This document shows, piece by piece, positions 36,261 through 46,459 of a stretch of 64,000 nucleotides of DNA; position 1 is the first letter of the stretch, and each line of letters opens with the position of its first letter. Below the pieces are notes generated by a model. The model was not told the origin of the DNA and did no database searches. It saw nothing but the letters and a program-made list of their open reading frames with translations. The translations under genes were made by a program, and so were the position numbers. The DNA comes from JAWKWH01 sp963669285 (GTDB taxonomy: Bacteria; Pseudomonadota; Alphaproteobacteria; Rhizobiales; Rhizobiaceae): the NCBI GenBank assembly GCA_963669285.2, contig CAXXSI010000022.1:744001-808000 (forward strand), in the 5' to 3' direction.

Positions 36261-36994
36261 TGGCGTCTCGCGGCCTCTCCGAAGTCCTGTCCGATTTCAC
36301 AGCGGCGCCGGCTGGCGAGCGGCGCCAACACACTGGCGCCTTCAGCCTCCTCGGTAACCAAGCCGACAGGTCAGCGCGCGCCGAGTTCGTACAGTGGCCG
36401 ATAGGCTCCGCAGAACGAATCCGACAACCACCGGACGATCCGGTACCACACATATCCGATATCGCGGATGTTGGATTTCCGTCGCTTGCCGAGGATGAGC
36501 AAACATCGGATGGGGCGCGGGATGCCGTGGGTGGCAGCGACGAACTTCCTGATCGGGCACCTGACCAGGAGATCGCGCAGCTGCGCGAGGAACATGCCGC
36601 CGAAATCGCAAGGATTCGCCGCGAGGTCGCCGATGGCGAGCTGGGTGCACTTTCACACCGGTTGACCAACCTTGAATGTGTGCTCCTGGAGCAATTGGAA
36701 GCCAGCGTCGCAAGCGTTCTGGGACGGGTATTCGGCGATGAAATCGCTGACGAGAGCCTGATCATGCTGTGCAAATGGCTAAAGGCGCGGCTAGCGCAGC
36801 CCGGATTGATGCAGGTGGAGATCTCCGGGCCGAAGGAGCTGACTGCTAAGCTGATGCAGCAACTTGATGACAGCACCGATCGATATCGGATCATCGAGAA
36901 TGATTCGGCCGACATACGCGTGGAAATCAACGGTGAAGTACTTTCCACCCGCTTGGGTGAGTGGCGCAGGATGGCGGAGGATTGCCTGCGGTGA
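36260..36994 (+). CDS. fliH: FliH-like regulator of the flagellar export ATPase
   Basis: A 244-residue protein. The first 90 residues are low in structure, residues about 95-130 form a charged coiled-coil (EIAQLREEHAAEIARIRREV), and the C-terminal part resembles the FliH/YscL domain. Position just after fliF and before motB is that of the rhizobial FliH-like gene. FliH would hold FliI inactive in the cytoplasm and bring it to the C ring. The family assignment rests on layout and position more than on clear motifs. Confidence 0.65.
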   Translation: MASRGLSEVLSDFTAAPAGERRQHTGAFSLLGNQADRSARAEFVQWPIGSAERIRQPPDDPVPHISDIADVGFPSLAEDEQTSDGARDAVGGSDELPDRAPDQEIAQLREEHAAEIARIRREVADGELGALSHRLTNLECVLLEQLEASVASVLGRVFGDEIADESLIMLCKWLKARLAQPGLMQVEISGPKELTAKLMQQLDDSTDRYRIIENDSADIRVEINGEVLSTRLGEWRRMAEDCLR

Positions 36995-38283
36995 TTCAGG
37001 ACGACGAAAAACAAGAAATCATCATCATCAAGAGAAGCAGCGACCATGGTGATGGCCATCATGGCGGAGCATGGAAAATCGCCTTTGCCGACTTCATGAC
37101 GGCGATGATGGCGCTTTTCCTCGTCTTGTGGCTCGTCAATGCTGCGAATGAAGAAACGAAGAAGTCGGTGGCCAGCTACTTCAACCCGGTCAAACTGGTC
37201 GACCGCAACCGCAGCACCAAAGGCCTTGAAGATATGAGCGGCGGCCCGCTTGAATCCAGCGAGCCAAGCGAAGATACAGCAGAAGCCGCCAGTCCCGAGA
37301 AGCATGAGGACGAGGAGGCCGAGGTCTCACACACGGACCAGGAGCTGCAAGAAAATCCCTATCAGGTGCTCGATGAAATCGCGAAAAGCGACGCCGAATC
37401 CGAATCCGCTGTGGTGGCGGTTGCCATTGATAATCCGGACGGGATCGTGCCGGGCGCAAAGGACCTCCATTACCAAGATCCGTTCGCTCCGGACTTCTGG
37501 AACAAGGAAGCCAGCCGAATGGTGGACGAAGCCAAATCGGATGACGAGGGCAAGGAAGAACGGCAAGGCGACCAGGAGCTGAAGACCGCCGCTCTGGCAA
37601 TCCAAGGCGAGACCGCGGCCACGTCAGCGAAAGCGGACGAGCAGTCGACCGAAACCACGCCGACCGAAGAGGCTTCCGACAATATGGATTCTGAGCCCTC
37701 GGACGGTGAACCGTCAAATGACGAGATCAGTCAAACTGACATCCAGGACGAAGCGAAAGATCTGCAAATGGCCGATCCGCCACCGGCTCCTGACCAAGCC
37801 GGATCAGATGGTGACGCGCCCCAGGGCAGTGAAGCGCTCAATGAGATCAAGAAGGCGATTGAACAAGCATTTGGTCAAACAAATCCGTTGGCCGGTGGAT
37901 TGTCGATCGAACAGGTCAATGAGGGGGTCATGATCTCAATCACTGATCAATTCGGGTGGTCGATGTTCAAGATCGGATCCTCTGTGCCACGTCGCGAACT
38001 GGTACTGGCAATGGAAAAGATCTCGCGGGTTCTGTCGGAGCGGAATGGTGAAGTCCGGCTGCGTGGACACACGGATGGTCGTCAGTTCGCCGGTGATGAA
38101 TTCGGCAATTGGCGTTTGTCGGCTACGCGGGCACAGACGGCCTACCACATGCTTGTCAGGGCAGGGTTTGACGGAAAGCGCGTATCGCAAATCACCGGAT
38201 TTGCCGATCGCCGCCTGAAAACGCCATCCGATCCGTTTGCGGCGGCAAACCGGCGCATCGAGATTCTGCTGGAGGTCGACTGA
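36991..38283 (+). CDS. motB: flagellar motor stator protein MotB
   Basis: A 430-residue stator protein. The single membrane helix holds the proton-binding Asp34 in AFADFMTAMMALFLVLWL. A long acidic, low-complexity periplasmic linker (about 80-285) follows, then the OmpA-like peptidoglycan-binding domain (about 300-430) with RGHTDGRQFAGDEFGNWRLS. The long linker is a rhizobial feature and is thought to be where MotC binds. GTG 36991 overlaps the preceding stop (GTGA) and has GGAGG upstream. Confidence 0.94.
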   Translation: MIQDDEKQEIIIIKRSSDHGDGHHGGAWKIAFADFMTAMMALFLVLWLVNAANEETKKSVASYFNPVKLVDRNRSTKGLEDMSGGPLESSEPSEDTAEAASPEKHEDEEAEVSHTDQELQENPYQVLDEIAKSDAESESAVVAVAIDNPDGIVPGAKDLHYQDPFAPDFWNKEASRMVDEAKSDDEGKEERQGDQELKTAALAIQGETAATSAKADEQSTETTPTEEASDNMDSEPSDGEPSNDEISQTDIQDEAKDLQMADPPPAPDQAGSDGDAPQGSEALNEIKKAIEQAFGQTNPLAGGLSIEQVNEGVMISITDQFGWSMFKIGSSVPRRELVLAMEKISRVLSERNGEVRLRGHTDGRQFAGDEFGNWRLSATRAQTAYHMLVRAGFDGKRVSQITGFADRRLKTPSDPFAAANRRIEILLEVD

Positions 38284-39551
38284 TGCGGTCTGCGCGGCTT
38301 GCATACCTGATCGCCGGATTGGTTTTTGCGCAGTCATCAAGCGCCTCGGAACTGCCGATGTTGGAACCATACCAGGTCATGCGCTCCCTTGGTGTCCTTC
38401 AGGACCGCATCGCAGGCGGTGAACAGAGTGCATTGCCCATGCAAGGCAAGCTGCTCACCATGGCCGACAAGGTGTTTAATGAATCGCCGCGCGAAATCCT
38501 GCAAAGCCCGAAAAACATCAAGGCGCTTGTGATTTACGGACTGACTGGCGGCAACCCCAGGACGGTTTTGAGCTTGTTGCCGGCAATACCGAATGAAGAT
38601 CCGAACAACCAGCTTGCGGAGGGCATTGCTCACTACGTGCGTGGTGAGCGTGCGAATGCACGCAAGGCTTTTGGAAAGATCGACCCGGTCAAGCTGGACG
38701 GTGACATCGGCGCTCCTGTCGCCCTTGCGATCGGATCTGCAAACGCGAAAGACGATCCCGACACTGCCATCGCAATGCTGAAATTCGCGGTGCTTCAAGC
38801 GCCGGGTACGCTTGTTGAAGAAGCCGCACTACGGCGCCTGATAGCGATGTATTTGCACATCAAGGATACCGACAAATTCATCAAGACATCCGAACGATAC
38901 GCGCGTCGTTTCTACGGATCGCCCTATGCCGGCCAGTTCGCAGACATGTTCGTATCCGGCGCTGTGAACCTGCAAGACCTGCCTGACCCGGATCAAATCC
39001 GGGTCGTTGCCGATAACCTTCCACCGAGTCATCGAAACGCCATTTACTTGCGTGTTGCGCGCAGCGCTGCGGTTAAGGGACTAAACGACCTGTCCGCCCA
39101 CCTGTCGGCATTGGTGGAACCAATTGCGGGCCAAGTGAAAACCGAACCATCACCGGACGCTGAATCCCCTGCCAATGCCGCCGATTCAAAAGTCGCCGAG
39201 CTGCGCTCGAAATTGTATGCCGGAATTTCGACGCTGCGGAAGACCGGGGAAACCGAACAGCTGACGGCGTTGCAGAATGCAGCGTCCGATGAGTTACCGG
39301 CGGAAGACCGCAAGCTGCTCGCCGCCGCTTTGGCGGTTGCAAAGGCGATTTCCGAACCGATCGCCATGACAGCTTCGAACTCGGAAGCTGGCGGCGCCTA
39401 CAATGGTGAGAAGCGCACCACCGAGCAAACAATCGGATCTGAAACCGCCAAACCTGGGTTGGAAGTGCTTGATAGCGCCGAAACGCTGATTTCCAGCATG
39501 CGGCAGAAGCTTCAAACCATCGATCAACGCATTGAGAAAGAATCCAAATGA
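38283..39551 (+). CDS. motC: MotC, periplasmic motility protein
   Basis: A 422-residue exported protein with a signal peptide ending near residue 20 (FAQSSSASE). It is helical, with an alpha-solenoid look and repeated alanine-rich stretches. MotC is the rhizobial periplasmic protein needed for motor rotation through MotB. The assignment rests on place between motB and motD, length and signal peptide. It overlaps motB by one base and motD by four. Confidence 0.88.
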   Translation: MRSARLAYLIAGLVFAQSSSASELPMLEPYQVMRSLGVLQDRIAGGEQSALPMQGKLLTMADKVFNESPREILQSPKNIKALVIYGLTGGNPRTVLSLLPAIPNEDPNNQLAEGIAHYVRGERANARKAFGKIDPVKLDGDIGAPVALAIGSANAKDDPDTAIAMLKFAVLQAPGTLVEEAALRRLIAMYLHIKDTDKFIKTSERYARRFYGSPYAGQFADMFVSGAVNLQDLPDPDQIRVVADNLPPSHRNAIYLRVARSAAVKGLNDLSAHLSALVEPIAGQVKTEPSPDAESPANAADSKVAELRSKLYAGISTLRKTGETEQLTALQNAASDELPAEDRKLLAAALAVAKAISEPIAMTASNSEAGGAYNGEKRTTEQTIGSETAKPGLEVLDSAETLISSMRQKLQTIDQRIEKESK

Positions 39552-41080
39552 GTAGTGGTCCGGTCGCACTCGGTTTTGTCCCGGTAAAATTCCTGCCGGC
39601 GAACAATTTCGGCAAAGGTGCAGGCCAAGGTTCCGGTGAGGAAAGCGGATTCGACCGGTTGGTAGGGCACGGTGCGGAAAAAGGCGAGGATCGCCCGAGC
39701 AAATCCGACCCTATTGCCGACAAGGCCCCCGTTTTGCGCACCGTTGCGGCCCGCGCAGATGCCTTCGACCATTCAATTGAGCCATTTCCCAAGGACAGTG
39801 GCACAGCGGATCGGCCTGATGTCGGTCTGTTGGAAAGCAACGACCAGGACGTATCTTCCACCTCCTCAAAGGGCAATACGGAAACAGGCAATGCACCTGC
39901 GCTGACGCAGCAGGATGAACCGGATGTCGAAAAATTCGAACATGCCGTTCGCCAATCGGTTGAAGACATTGATCTGGAGCCCGGTGAGAAGATCGCATCT
40001 GCAACCGGACAAGAGCCCCGATTGGGCGCGAGCGAGAACTCAATAAAAGGTGAACCTGCTTCGTCAAATCCGACCCGCAAAATCGGCGAGTTGATGGAAA
40101 GATACAGCGTTGAACCGGGATCTGTTGACCGGCATATCGACGCAGACGGTATCAACGCGGACAAACGGGCAATTCTGACTGACACTGAGAACGGAAGATT
40201 TCCCGCTGCAAACCAGGCACCGTCACCGTTTCAGTCGCTGCGCCGAATAAGTACCGCACCTGATAATGCGCGGTCCGAAGCAGGCGCGGTTGATAATAAG
40301 GGCGTCGACCTGCGTGACCGGACCAATGATGCCAAACGGGCAATTGGGTCGACTGCATCATCTGCGGCTGACGGTTCAACCACTGATGAAAACGATCACC
40401 GCAGCATCCGGTTTGAGAATACTGCCGGCGCCGAGCGTCGCGAACCAGTTGCCAGGTCGGCGCATGGTGATGATCGGGCTGAGATTCAGCGCCTCAGGCA
40501 GACGGTTGCCGCGGCACCGGCGAATGAACGTCCCGTAGGTGGAGAACAGTTGGCGCCCGTGCACAAGACCGTGGGTTTTTCACCGGCTGCGTCATCTCTG
40601 CTGAGCGTAATTGAAAACAACACCAACTGGTCCGATAAGCTCAAATCCACGGCGACGGCGCTGGGCACAACCCAGAACTCCGGCAGCAAGGTCGGGCAAT
40701 CGCTCAGGATTCAGTTGCACCCGCAGGAATTGGGGATGGTTGAGGCGACCTTGCGGATCTCGGGCAATAAGATCAGCCTCGTTTTAAATGTCGACCAGGA
40801 TTCGACCCTGCATTCGCTGATGCGGGACAATCAAGCCATCCACAACGCTCTGCGCATGTCCGGCCTTCAAGTCGACGAAGTGACGATCGGTACGATGTCG
40901 CAGGATAATGACGCATCAGGCTCCGGCGAGCGAACATTTCAGAACGGAGGCGCGGCTTCAGAGAAATCGAAGGAGCACGAACACCGCCGCCAAGGTTCGT
41001 TCCGGGATGGTGAAAATCCAACCGACAAGGAATCCGCCGATGACCCTTACGCGCCTGCTGGCGGCAGCCTTTATATCTAG
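39548..41080 (+). CDS. motD: MotD, flagellar hook-length control protein (FliK type)
   Basis: A 510-residue protein, mostly hydrophilic and disordered-looking in the first 370 residues, followed by the Flg-hook domain (about residues 375-450) with RIQLHPQELGMVEATLRI and LVLNVDQDSTLHSLMRD. In rhizobia MotD was shown to be the FliK equivalent, measuring hook length and switching FlhB. It is coupled to motC by overlap, and its end overlaps the transglycosylase gene by 41 bases. Confidence 0.9.
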   Translation: MSSGPVALGFVPVKFLPANNFGKGAGQGSGEESGFDRLVGHGAEKGEDRPSKSDPIADKAPVLRTVAARADAFDHSIEPFPKDSGTADRPDVGLLESNDQDVSSTSSKGNTETGNAPALTQQDEPDVEKFEHAVRQSVEDIDLEPGEKIASATGQEPRLGASENSIKGEPASSNPTRKIGELMERYSVEPGSVDRHIDADGINADKRAILTDTENGRFPAANQAPSPFQSLRRISTAPDNARSEAGAVDNKGVDLRDRTNDAKRAIGSTASSAADGSTTDENDHRSIRFENTAGAERREPVARSAHGDDRAEIQRLRQTVAAAPANERPVGGEQLAPVHKTVGFSPAASSLLSVIENNTNWSDKLKSTATALGTTQNSGSKVGQSLRIQLHPQELGMVEATLRISGNKISLVLNVDQDSTLHSLMRDNQAIHNALRMSGLQVDEVTIGTMSQDNDASGSGERTFQNGGAASEKSKEHEHRRQGSFRDGENPTDKESADDPYAPAGGSLYI

Positions 41081-41594
41081 CGCTGCCATCGGATCCGCTT
41101 TGGCCAATCCTTGCGAGAGGGAAATTGCCGCGGCAGCTCAGCGTCATGGTATTCCCGTCGGAATCTTGTACTCGATTGGCCTGACCGAAACCGGGCGGAA
41201 GGGCAGTTTGCAGCCCTATGCGCTGAATGTGTCCGGCAAGGCCTACTTCCCGACTTCCAAGGCAAAGGCGCGGCTTGTCTTCGAAAAGGCCAAAGCCAGC
41301 GGCGACAAGTTGATTGATCTGGGATGTATGCAGATCAATCACCACTATCATGCCCAGCATTTTTCCAGTGTCGATGAGATGCTTGATCCGGCAAAGAATG
41401 TTGAATATGCCGCGTTATTCCTGCGGCAACTGAAAAAAAGGTATCAAACCTGGACGATGGCCGTCGCGCGTTATCATGCCGGACCCAACAACGATCCCGC
41501 CCAAAAGAAGTATGTTTGCCGCGTTATCGCCAATCTGGTGGCGACCGGATTTGGCCGGTGGACTCCGGTGGCGAAAAGCTTCTGTCAAAAATGA
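41040..41594 (+). CDS. flagellum-associated lytic transglycosylase
   Basis: A 184-residue protein with a signal peptide (MTLTRLLAAAFISSAAIGSA) and an SLT-type lysozyme-like domain: catalytic Glu in SIGLTETGRKG, LGCMQINHHYH in the middle and VARYHAGPNN near the end. It likely opens peptidoglycan so the rod can pass. ATG 41040 lies inside motD in another frame, but the signal peptide makes it the best start. Position between motD and rem fits the rhizobial order. Confidence 0.85.
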   Translation: MTLTRLLAAAFISSAAIGSALANPCEREIAAAAQRHGIPVGILYSIGLTETGRKGSLQPYALNVSGKAYFPTSKAKARLVFEKAKASGDKLIDLGCMQINHHYHAQHFSSVDEMLDPAKNVEYAALFLRQLKKRYQTWTMAVARYHAGPNNDPAQKKYVCRVIANLVATGFGRWTPVAKSFCQK

Positions 41595-41795
41595 AGCCGC
41601 CGTTAACCGGCAATTAACGATATAAAGCCCTGAAATTCATACAATTATTAATTGTAGAAGGCACTAATATACATATATTTCAATAACATAACTGACCCCT
41701 AAATTATCACATGCGAAATCTAGCCATTGCGGCCGATTCCGCGTTCCCGATAGCCATTTTGTTGGCGGTGAGAATTCTGATTCGGGGTAGATGAC

Positions 41796-42470
41796 ATGAT
41801 CGTCATTGTTGATGAACGGGAAATGGTAACCCAGGGGTACAGCTCACTATTTGGACGTGAAGGTTTTTCCAGTACAGGGTTTAAGACCGACGAGTTTCAC
41901 GATTGGATTGGCAGCGCGGACAGCGAGGACCTGAAATCGGTCGGCGCATGTCTGATCGGTCAAGACGAAACAAGGCAACTTTCTCCTACTTCCATACGCA
42001 AGAAAACCGGCGCGCCCATTATCGCCCTGGTCGACCAAAGTTCACTGTCAAACACATTGGAACTGTTCAACCGCGGCGTCGATGACGTCGTGCGAAAGCC
42101 GGTTCATGTTCGTGAATTGCTGGCACGTATAACGGCAATCCGCGCACGGACCGCCGGCAAGGAAAGTTCGATCGCGATCGATGATCTGAAGATATTCTTC
42201 GACGGTCGCGACCCGGAGATTGATGGTGAAGTGTTTCCGTTGCCGAGGCGCGAAAAGCGGATTCTTGAATACCTGGCTTCCATTGATGGACGCCGTGCAA
42301 CGAAAGCCCAGATATTCAATGCGATTTATGGCGTATTTGACTCCGATGTCGAGGAAAACGTGGTCGAGAGCCATATCAGCAAGCTTCGCAAAAAGCTGAG
42401 AAAAGCACTTGGAAAAGACCCGATCGATTCAAAGCGGTTCCTTGGGTACCGGCTTTGCCTGGCAACCTGA
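41796..42470 (+). CDS. rem: Rem, OmpR-type activator of flagellar genes
   Basis: A 224-residue protein with a receiver-like N-terminal domain that lacks the usual acidic phosphorylation pocket (IVIVDEREMVTQGYSS), and an OmpR-type winged helix at about 125-222 (LPRREKRILEYLA, then NVVESHISKLRKKL). In Sinorhizobium, Rem is made under VisNR control and turns on the downstream flagellar genes. The gap 41,595-41,795 is AT-rich and probably carries its promoter. Position before flgE is conserved. Confidence 0.88.
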   Translation: MIVIVDEREMVTQGYSSLFGREGFSSTGFKTDEFHDWIGSADSEDLKSVGACLIGQDETRQLSPTSIRKKTGAPIIALVDQSSLSNTLELFNRGVDDVVRKPVHVRELLARITAIRARTAGKESSIAIDDLKIFFDGRDPEIDGEVFPLPRREKRILEYLASIDGRRATKAQIFNAIYGVFDSDVEENVVESHISKLRKKLRKALGKDPIDSKRFLGYRLCLAT

Positions 42471-42590
42471 TGCATACATCAACCAATTGATATCGTGTCG
42501 TTATTTGCCTTCAATCATCCAGATGGCGAGTTTCAGACAAGGTTGTGAGTGTACGCTCACAGGCAAGGTCAATAGTGAGGAAATCCGACC

Positions 42591-43847
42591 ATGAGTCTGT
42601 ACAATCTGATGCGAACCAGTGTTTCGGGCATGAACGCGCAAGCAAATCGCCTATCCACGGTGGCGGACAACATCGCAAACTCCGACACCGTTGGCTACAA
42701 GCGAAAAAGCATTGCTTTTTCGACCTTGGTCGTTCCGGGAACGAAGGCTCAGTTCAACTCCGGCAGCGTCGTGACCACCGTGCGCGAGGCCGTCTCCGTG
42801 CAAGGTGTCCTGAGCTATACCGCCTCAATCACCGACCTTGCCATCGACGGCAATGGTTTCTTCGTCGTGCATGACAGTTCGGGTTCGCCCTTTCTGACCA
42901 GGGCGGGGTCGTTCGTACCCGACAGCGAGGGCCAGTTGGTCAATTCCGCAGGCTTCTTCCTGACCGGCTACAGCTACGCAAACGGCATCCCCAGTGCTGT
43001 CGCCAACGGCTTTGAAGGCCTCGAAGTTGTCAGCATCAACAATACCGACCTTGCCGCAACGCCGACGACGTTTGGCGAAATTGTCGCCAATCTGCCCGAG
43101 GCGGCGACAGCGGTAACCGGCCCCTTGCCATCGTCAAACGCGCCGACCGCCGAATACACCGAAAAATCGTCACTCGTCGTTTATGACAATTTCGGTGGCC
43201 GGGTTGTCCTCGATATCTACTTCTCCAAAACTGCGGACAATACCTGGGAAGTCGCCGTTTACGACCAGGCGGACGCCGCGCCTGATACGAGCTTTCCCTA
43301 CACATCAGGCCCGATGGTGACCGATACACTTTCATTCGATCCGGCCAACGGTCGCCTGGCCGGCGGCAGCGCAAGCAGTATCACGCTCAACGTCCCGGAC
43401 GGGGAGCCCGTCACGATCGACATGGCTTCGATGACCCAATTGGCCACCAACTTCATGGTCACAGCAACCGAGGTCAACGGCAATGCTCCGGCGTTCATTC
43501 AGTCCGTTTCCATCGCGGAGGACGGTACACTTTACGCCAGCTACGACGACGGCACGCTCCAACCGCTTTACCGGATCCCGCTGGCGACCGTCATGAGTCC
43601 CGATCTGCTCGAGGGGCATTCGGGCAATGTTTATACCCAGGGTACGGAATCGGGCGACATCCAAATCGGCTTTGCAAACGACGGTGATCGCGGTCGAATT
43701 TCGTCGGGCGCATTGGAGGCATCGAATGTGGATATCGCCGACGAACTGACTTCGATGATTCAGTCGCAGCGAAGCTACACGGCAAATTCAAAAGTGTTTC
43801 AGACCGGATCTGATCTGATGGACGTGCTTGTCAATTTGAAACGATAG
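42591..43847 (+). CDS. flgE: flagellar hook protein FlgE
   Basis: A 418-residue hook subunit. The N-terminus has GMNAQANRLSTVADNIANSD and TVGYKRKSIAFS; the C-terminus has EASNVDIADELTSMIQSQRS and FQTGSDLMDVLVNLKR. The length suits the shorter alphaproteobacterial hook protein. It follows rem after a 120-base gap, where a Rem-dependent promoter is expected. Confidence 0.95.
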   Translation: MSLYNLMRTSVSGMNAQANRLSTVADNIANSDTVGYKRKSIAFSTLVVPGTKAQFNSGSVVTTVREAVSVQGVLSYTASITDLAIDGNGFFVVHDSSGSPFLTRAGSFVPDSEGQLVNSAGFFLTGYSYANGIPSAVANGFEGLEVVSINNTDLAATPTTFGEIVANLPEAATAVTGPLPSSNAPTAEYTEKSSLVVYDNFGGRVVLDIYFSKTADNTWEVAVYDQADAAPDTSFPYTSGPMVTDTLSFDPANGRLAGGSASSITLNVPDGEPVTIDMASMTQLATNFMVTATEVNGNAPAFIQSVSIAEDGTLYASYDDGTLQPLYRIPLATVMSPDLLEGHSGNVYTQGTESGDIQIGFANDGDRGRISSGALEASNVDIADELTSMIQSQRSYTANSKVFQTGSDLMDVLVNLKR

Positions 43848-43923
43848 CGTGAATGGCCGGTTGCGCCGCCTGTCGGCCTGACCGGGATCAAGGGAAGGGG
43901 CATGTGAGCCCCGGAAGTGAAAT

Positions 43924-45381
43924 ATGTCGCTTACAACAGCACTGAATATCGCACAGTCCTCATTGTTTAACGTGAGCAGACAAACGAGCGTCGTTTCACA
44001 CAACATTTCCAACGCCGGAAACGAGAACTACACGCGCAGATCAGCCGCGCTGGAAACGATGAATCCCGGTGTCAGGGTTGTTTCAATAAGAAGACATGCG
44101 TCCGAAGAACTATTTCGCAGCAGCATTCATTCCATTTCCAACACGCAGGCCCAACAGACGCTTTACTCGCATCTGGAGGGGCTGAAATCTTCGATTATCG
44201 GCGCAAATGGCGAGCTTTCGGCATCGGCGCATTTGACGTCGTTTCACAATGCGCTCCAGCTTTATTCGGCCTCTCCGTCCGACGGGCTTCTGGGTGAAGC
44301 CGCAATCAACAGCGCCAAAGATCTGGTCAGGCGCCTGGGCGACGCCTCAAATTCCATCCAATCGGTTCGCACCTCCGTCGACGGCGAGATCGCTTCAACC
44401 GTGGATCGGCTGAACGGCCTGTTGAACGAGTTTTACGAGGTCAACAAGGAAGTGACGAGAGGGACGATCGCGAAAGCCGATGTCAGCGATGCGCTGGATC
44501 GCCGCGATACGCTGATCAAGGAAATGTCCAAGATCATTCCGGTTTCCACGATCCAGCGCTCAAACAATGACCTGGTGCTCATGAGCGAAGGCGCCACACT
44601 GTTCGAGACAACGCCGAGAAACGTCACATTCACTCCACAACCGGCATACGGTCCCACGACGGTTGGAAACACGGTGCGTATCGACGGTGTGCCTGTCGAT
44701 GCCGGAACCGGGAGCAATACGACCGCCAAGGGGTCTCTGTCCGCGCTTCTCCAAATTCGCGACGACGTGACCGTCGACTTGCAAAGTCAGCTTGATGAAA
44801 TCGCCCGCGGATTGATTGAAACCTTTGCCGAACGCGACCCTTCAGGTGGCGGCTTGCCAGCCTTGGCGGGCCTGTTCACATATCCAGGCGGTCCGGGCCT
44901 ACCAGCTGCCGGTACATTGGTTAGTGGCCTCGCGCAGACAATTTCCGTCAATGCGCTGTTTGATCCTGCTGCCGGAGGAAATCCGGCATTGCTTCGCGAT
45001 GGCGGCGCCAACGGCGCTGGCTATGTTGAGAATACTGGCGGCGCTTCATTTGCCGACCGCCTGATCCGCTACAACGAAGCGCTTGATGCTCCCATCGTGT
45101 TTGACGGCGCGGCGGGGATAAGCGGCAGCATGTCGCTGGTGTCGTATGCCGCAGACAGCGTGGGCTGGACAGAAGGGTATCGCTCATCGGCCAACGAGGC
45201 GGCGATATCAAAGCAAGCACTACACATGCAGCTCAATGAGGCGCTGATTTCCGAAACCGGGGTGAACCTCGATGAGGAAATGTCGAAACTGCTGGATCTT
45301 GAACACACTTTCGAGGCATCGGCGCGCCTGATCCGGGCAGTCGATGAAATGCTCCAGGACCTTCTGGACGCGGTGAGATAG
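43924..45381 (+). CDS. flgK: hook-filament junction protein FlgK (HAP1)
   Basis: A 485-residue junction protein. The N-terminal motif SVVSHNISNAGNENYTRRSA and the helix EINSVNxxL-like stretch DRLNGLLNEFYEVNKEV identify the family; the C-terminal motif is EEMSKLLDLEHTFEASARLI. It caps the hook and seats the filament with FlgL, encoded 3 bases downstream. Slightly shorter than the enteric protein. Confidence 0.93.
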   Translation: MSLTTALNIAQSSLFNVSRQTSVVSHNISNAGNENYTRRSAALETMNPGVRVVSIRRHASEELFRSSIHSISNTQAQQTLYSHLEGLKSSIIGANGELSASAHLTSFHNALQLYSASPSDGLLGEAAINSAKDLVRRLGDASNSIQSVRTSVDGEIASTVDRLNGLLNEFYEVNKEVTRGTIAKADVSDALDRRDTLIKEMSKIIPVSTIQRSNNDLVLMSEGATLFETTPRNVTFTPQPAYGPTTVGNTVRIDGVPVDAGTGSNTTAKGSLSALLQIRDDVTVDLQSQLDEIARGLIETFAERDPSGGGLPALAGLFTYPGGPGLPAAGTLVSGLAQTISVNALFDPAAGGNPALLRDGGANGAGYVENTGGASFADRLIRYNEALDAPIVFDGAAGISGSMSLVSYAADSVGWTEGYRSSANEAAISKQALHMQLNEALISETGVNLDEEMSKLLDLEHTFEASARLIRAVDEMLQDLLDAVR

Positions 45382-45384
45382 CGC

Positions 45385-46428
45385 ATGAAGGTTTCACACA
45401 TCTCGTCCCTGTCGATCTCCCAGGCGCTTCGTTACTCGATGACCCGCATGCAATCGGAATTGGCGAGTGCGCAAAAGGAAGTTTCGACCGGGCGCCTTGA
45501 TGACGCAGGACTGACGCTTGGAACGGAATCCAGCAGGCTGATATCGCTGAAGGGCGACAAGTTCAGGCTGATGGCCATTGTCGATACCAACCAAATGGCG
45601 ATGAACCGCATGCGTGTATCGCAGGAGGCGATCGGTCAGGTGATCGTTCGTGCGCAGGATCTGCTGGAAAGCATGACATCCGGCATAAACCAGAATGTGG
45701 AACCGGCGATTATGGTCCAGTCAGCAAATGCCGCGCTGAAAGATACCTTCGATCTGCTGAACACGAGCCTGAACGGGGACTACATTTTTTCAGGCGTGAA
45801 TACCGACAGCAAATCTGTCAATGACTACGAGACCGGACCGGCAAAGGTGGCTTTTGACGCAGCGTTTTCCGGCTTCTTCGGATTCACCAAGAACGACCCT
45901 GCGGCCGAGCTGATTGATGCCGCGACCATGCGCACATTCCTCGATACGGTCGTCGAGCCGCAGTTCCTGGGTGCCGGCTGGGACACCAATCTGTCGATGG
46001 CGTCTGATGAAGGGATATTGTCGCGGATCACGCTTTCCCAAAGCGCTGTCACGTCGGTCAGTGCCAACGAGGACGGGTTTCGAAAAGTGGTCATGGCCGG
46101 CGTCATCACCTCGGAGTTTTACGCCGGCAATTTCAACGCAAGTGCGATGGATGCCGTCGCGCAAAAGGCGATGGAGCTTTCCGGAGAGGCGGTCGCCGAC
46201 CTGGCGGAAACCCAGGGGCGGGCGGGGCTGGTGGAAGAGCAATTGTCTCGCGCCAGCGAGCGCCTGCAAAGCCAGGCCGACATGCTGGAATCCTATTCAA
46301 GCTCGCTTGAATCGGTCGATCCATATGAAGCCTCGACGAGGCTCACTTCTCTTCTGACACAAATTGAAACTTCGTATGCGTTAACGGCTCGAATTCAGCA
46401 GCTAAGTCTAATGCGTTTCATGGTGTGA
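45385..46428 (+). CDS. flgL: hook-filament junction protein FlgL (HAP3)
   Basis: A 347-residue flagellin-like junction protein. The N-terminal motif MTRMQSELASAQKEVSTGRL and the C-terminal part SLESVDPYEASTRLTSLLTQ with TARIQQLSLMRFM place it in the FlgL family. It lies 3 bases after flgK and 31 before flaF. Confidence 0.93.
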   Translation: MKVSHISSLSISQALRYSMTRMQSELASAQKEVSTGRLDDAGLTLGTESSRLISLKGDKFRLMAIVDTNQMAMNRMRVSQEAIGQVIVRAQDLLESMTSGINQNVEPAIMVQSANAALKDTFDLLNTSLNGDYIFSGVNTDSKSVNDYETGPAKVAFDAAFSGFFGFTKNDPAAELIDAATMRTFLDTVVEPQFLGAGWDTNLSMASDEGILSRITLSQSAVTSVSANEDGFRKVVMAGVITSEFYAGNFNASAMDAVAQKAMELSGEAVADLAETQGRAGLVEEQLSRASERLQSQADMLESYSSSLESVDPYEASTRLTSLLTQIETSYALTARIQQLSLMRFMV

Positions 46429-46459
46429 CGACAATGATTGAGCTGAAGGAGAACTGACT

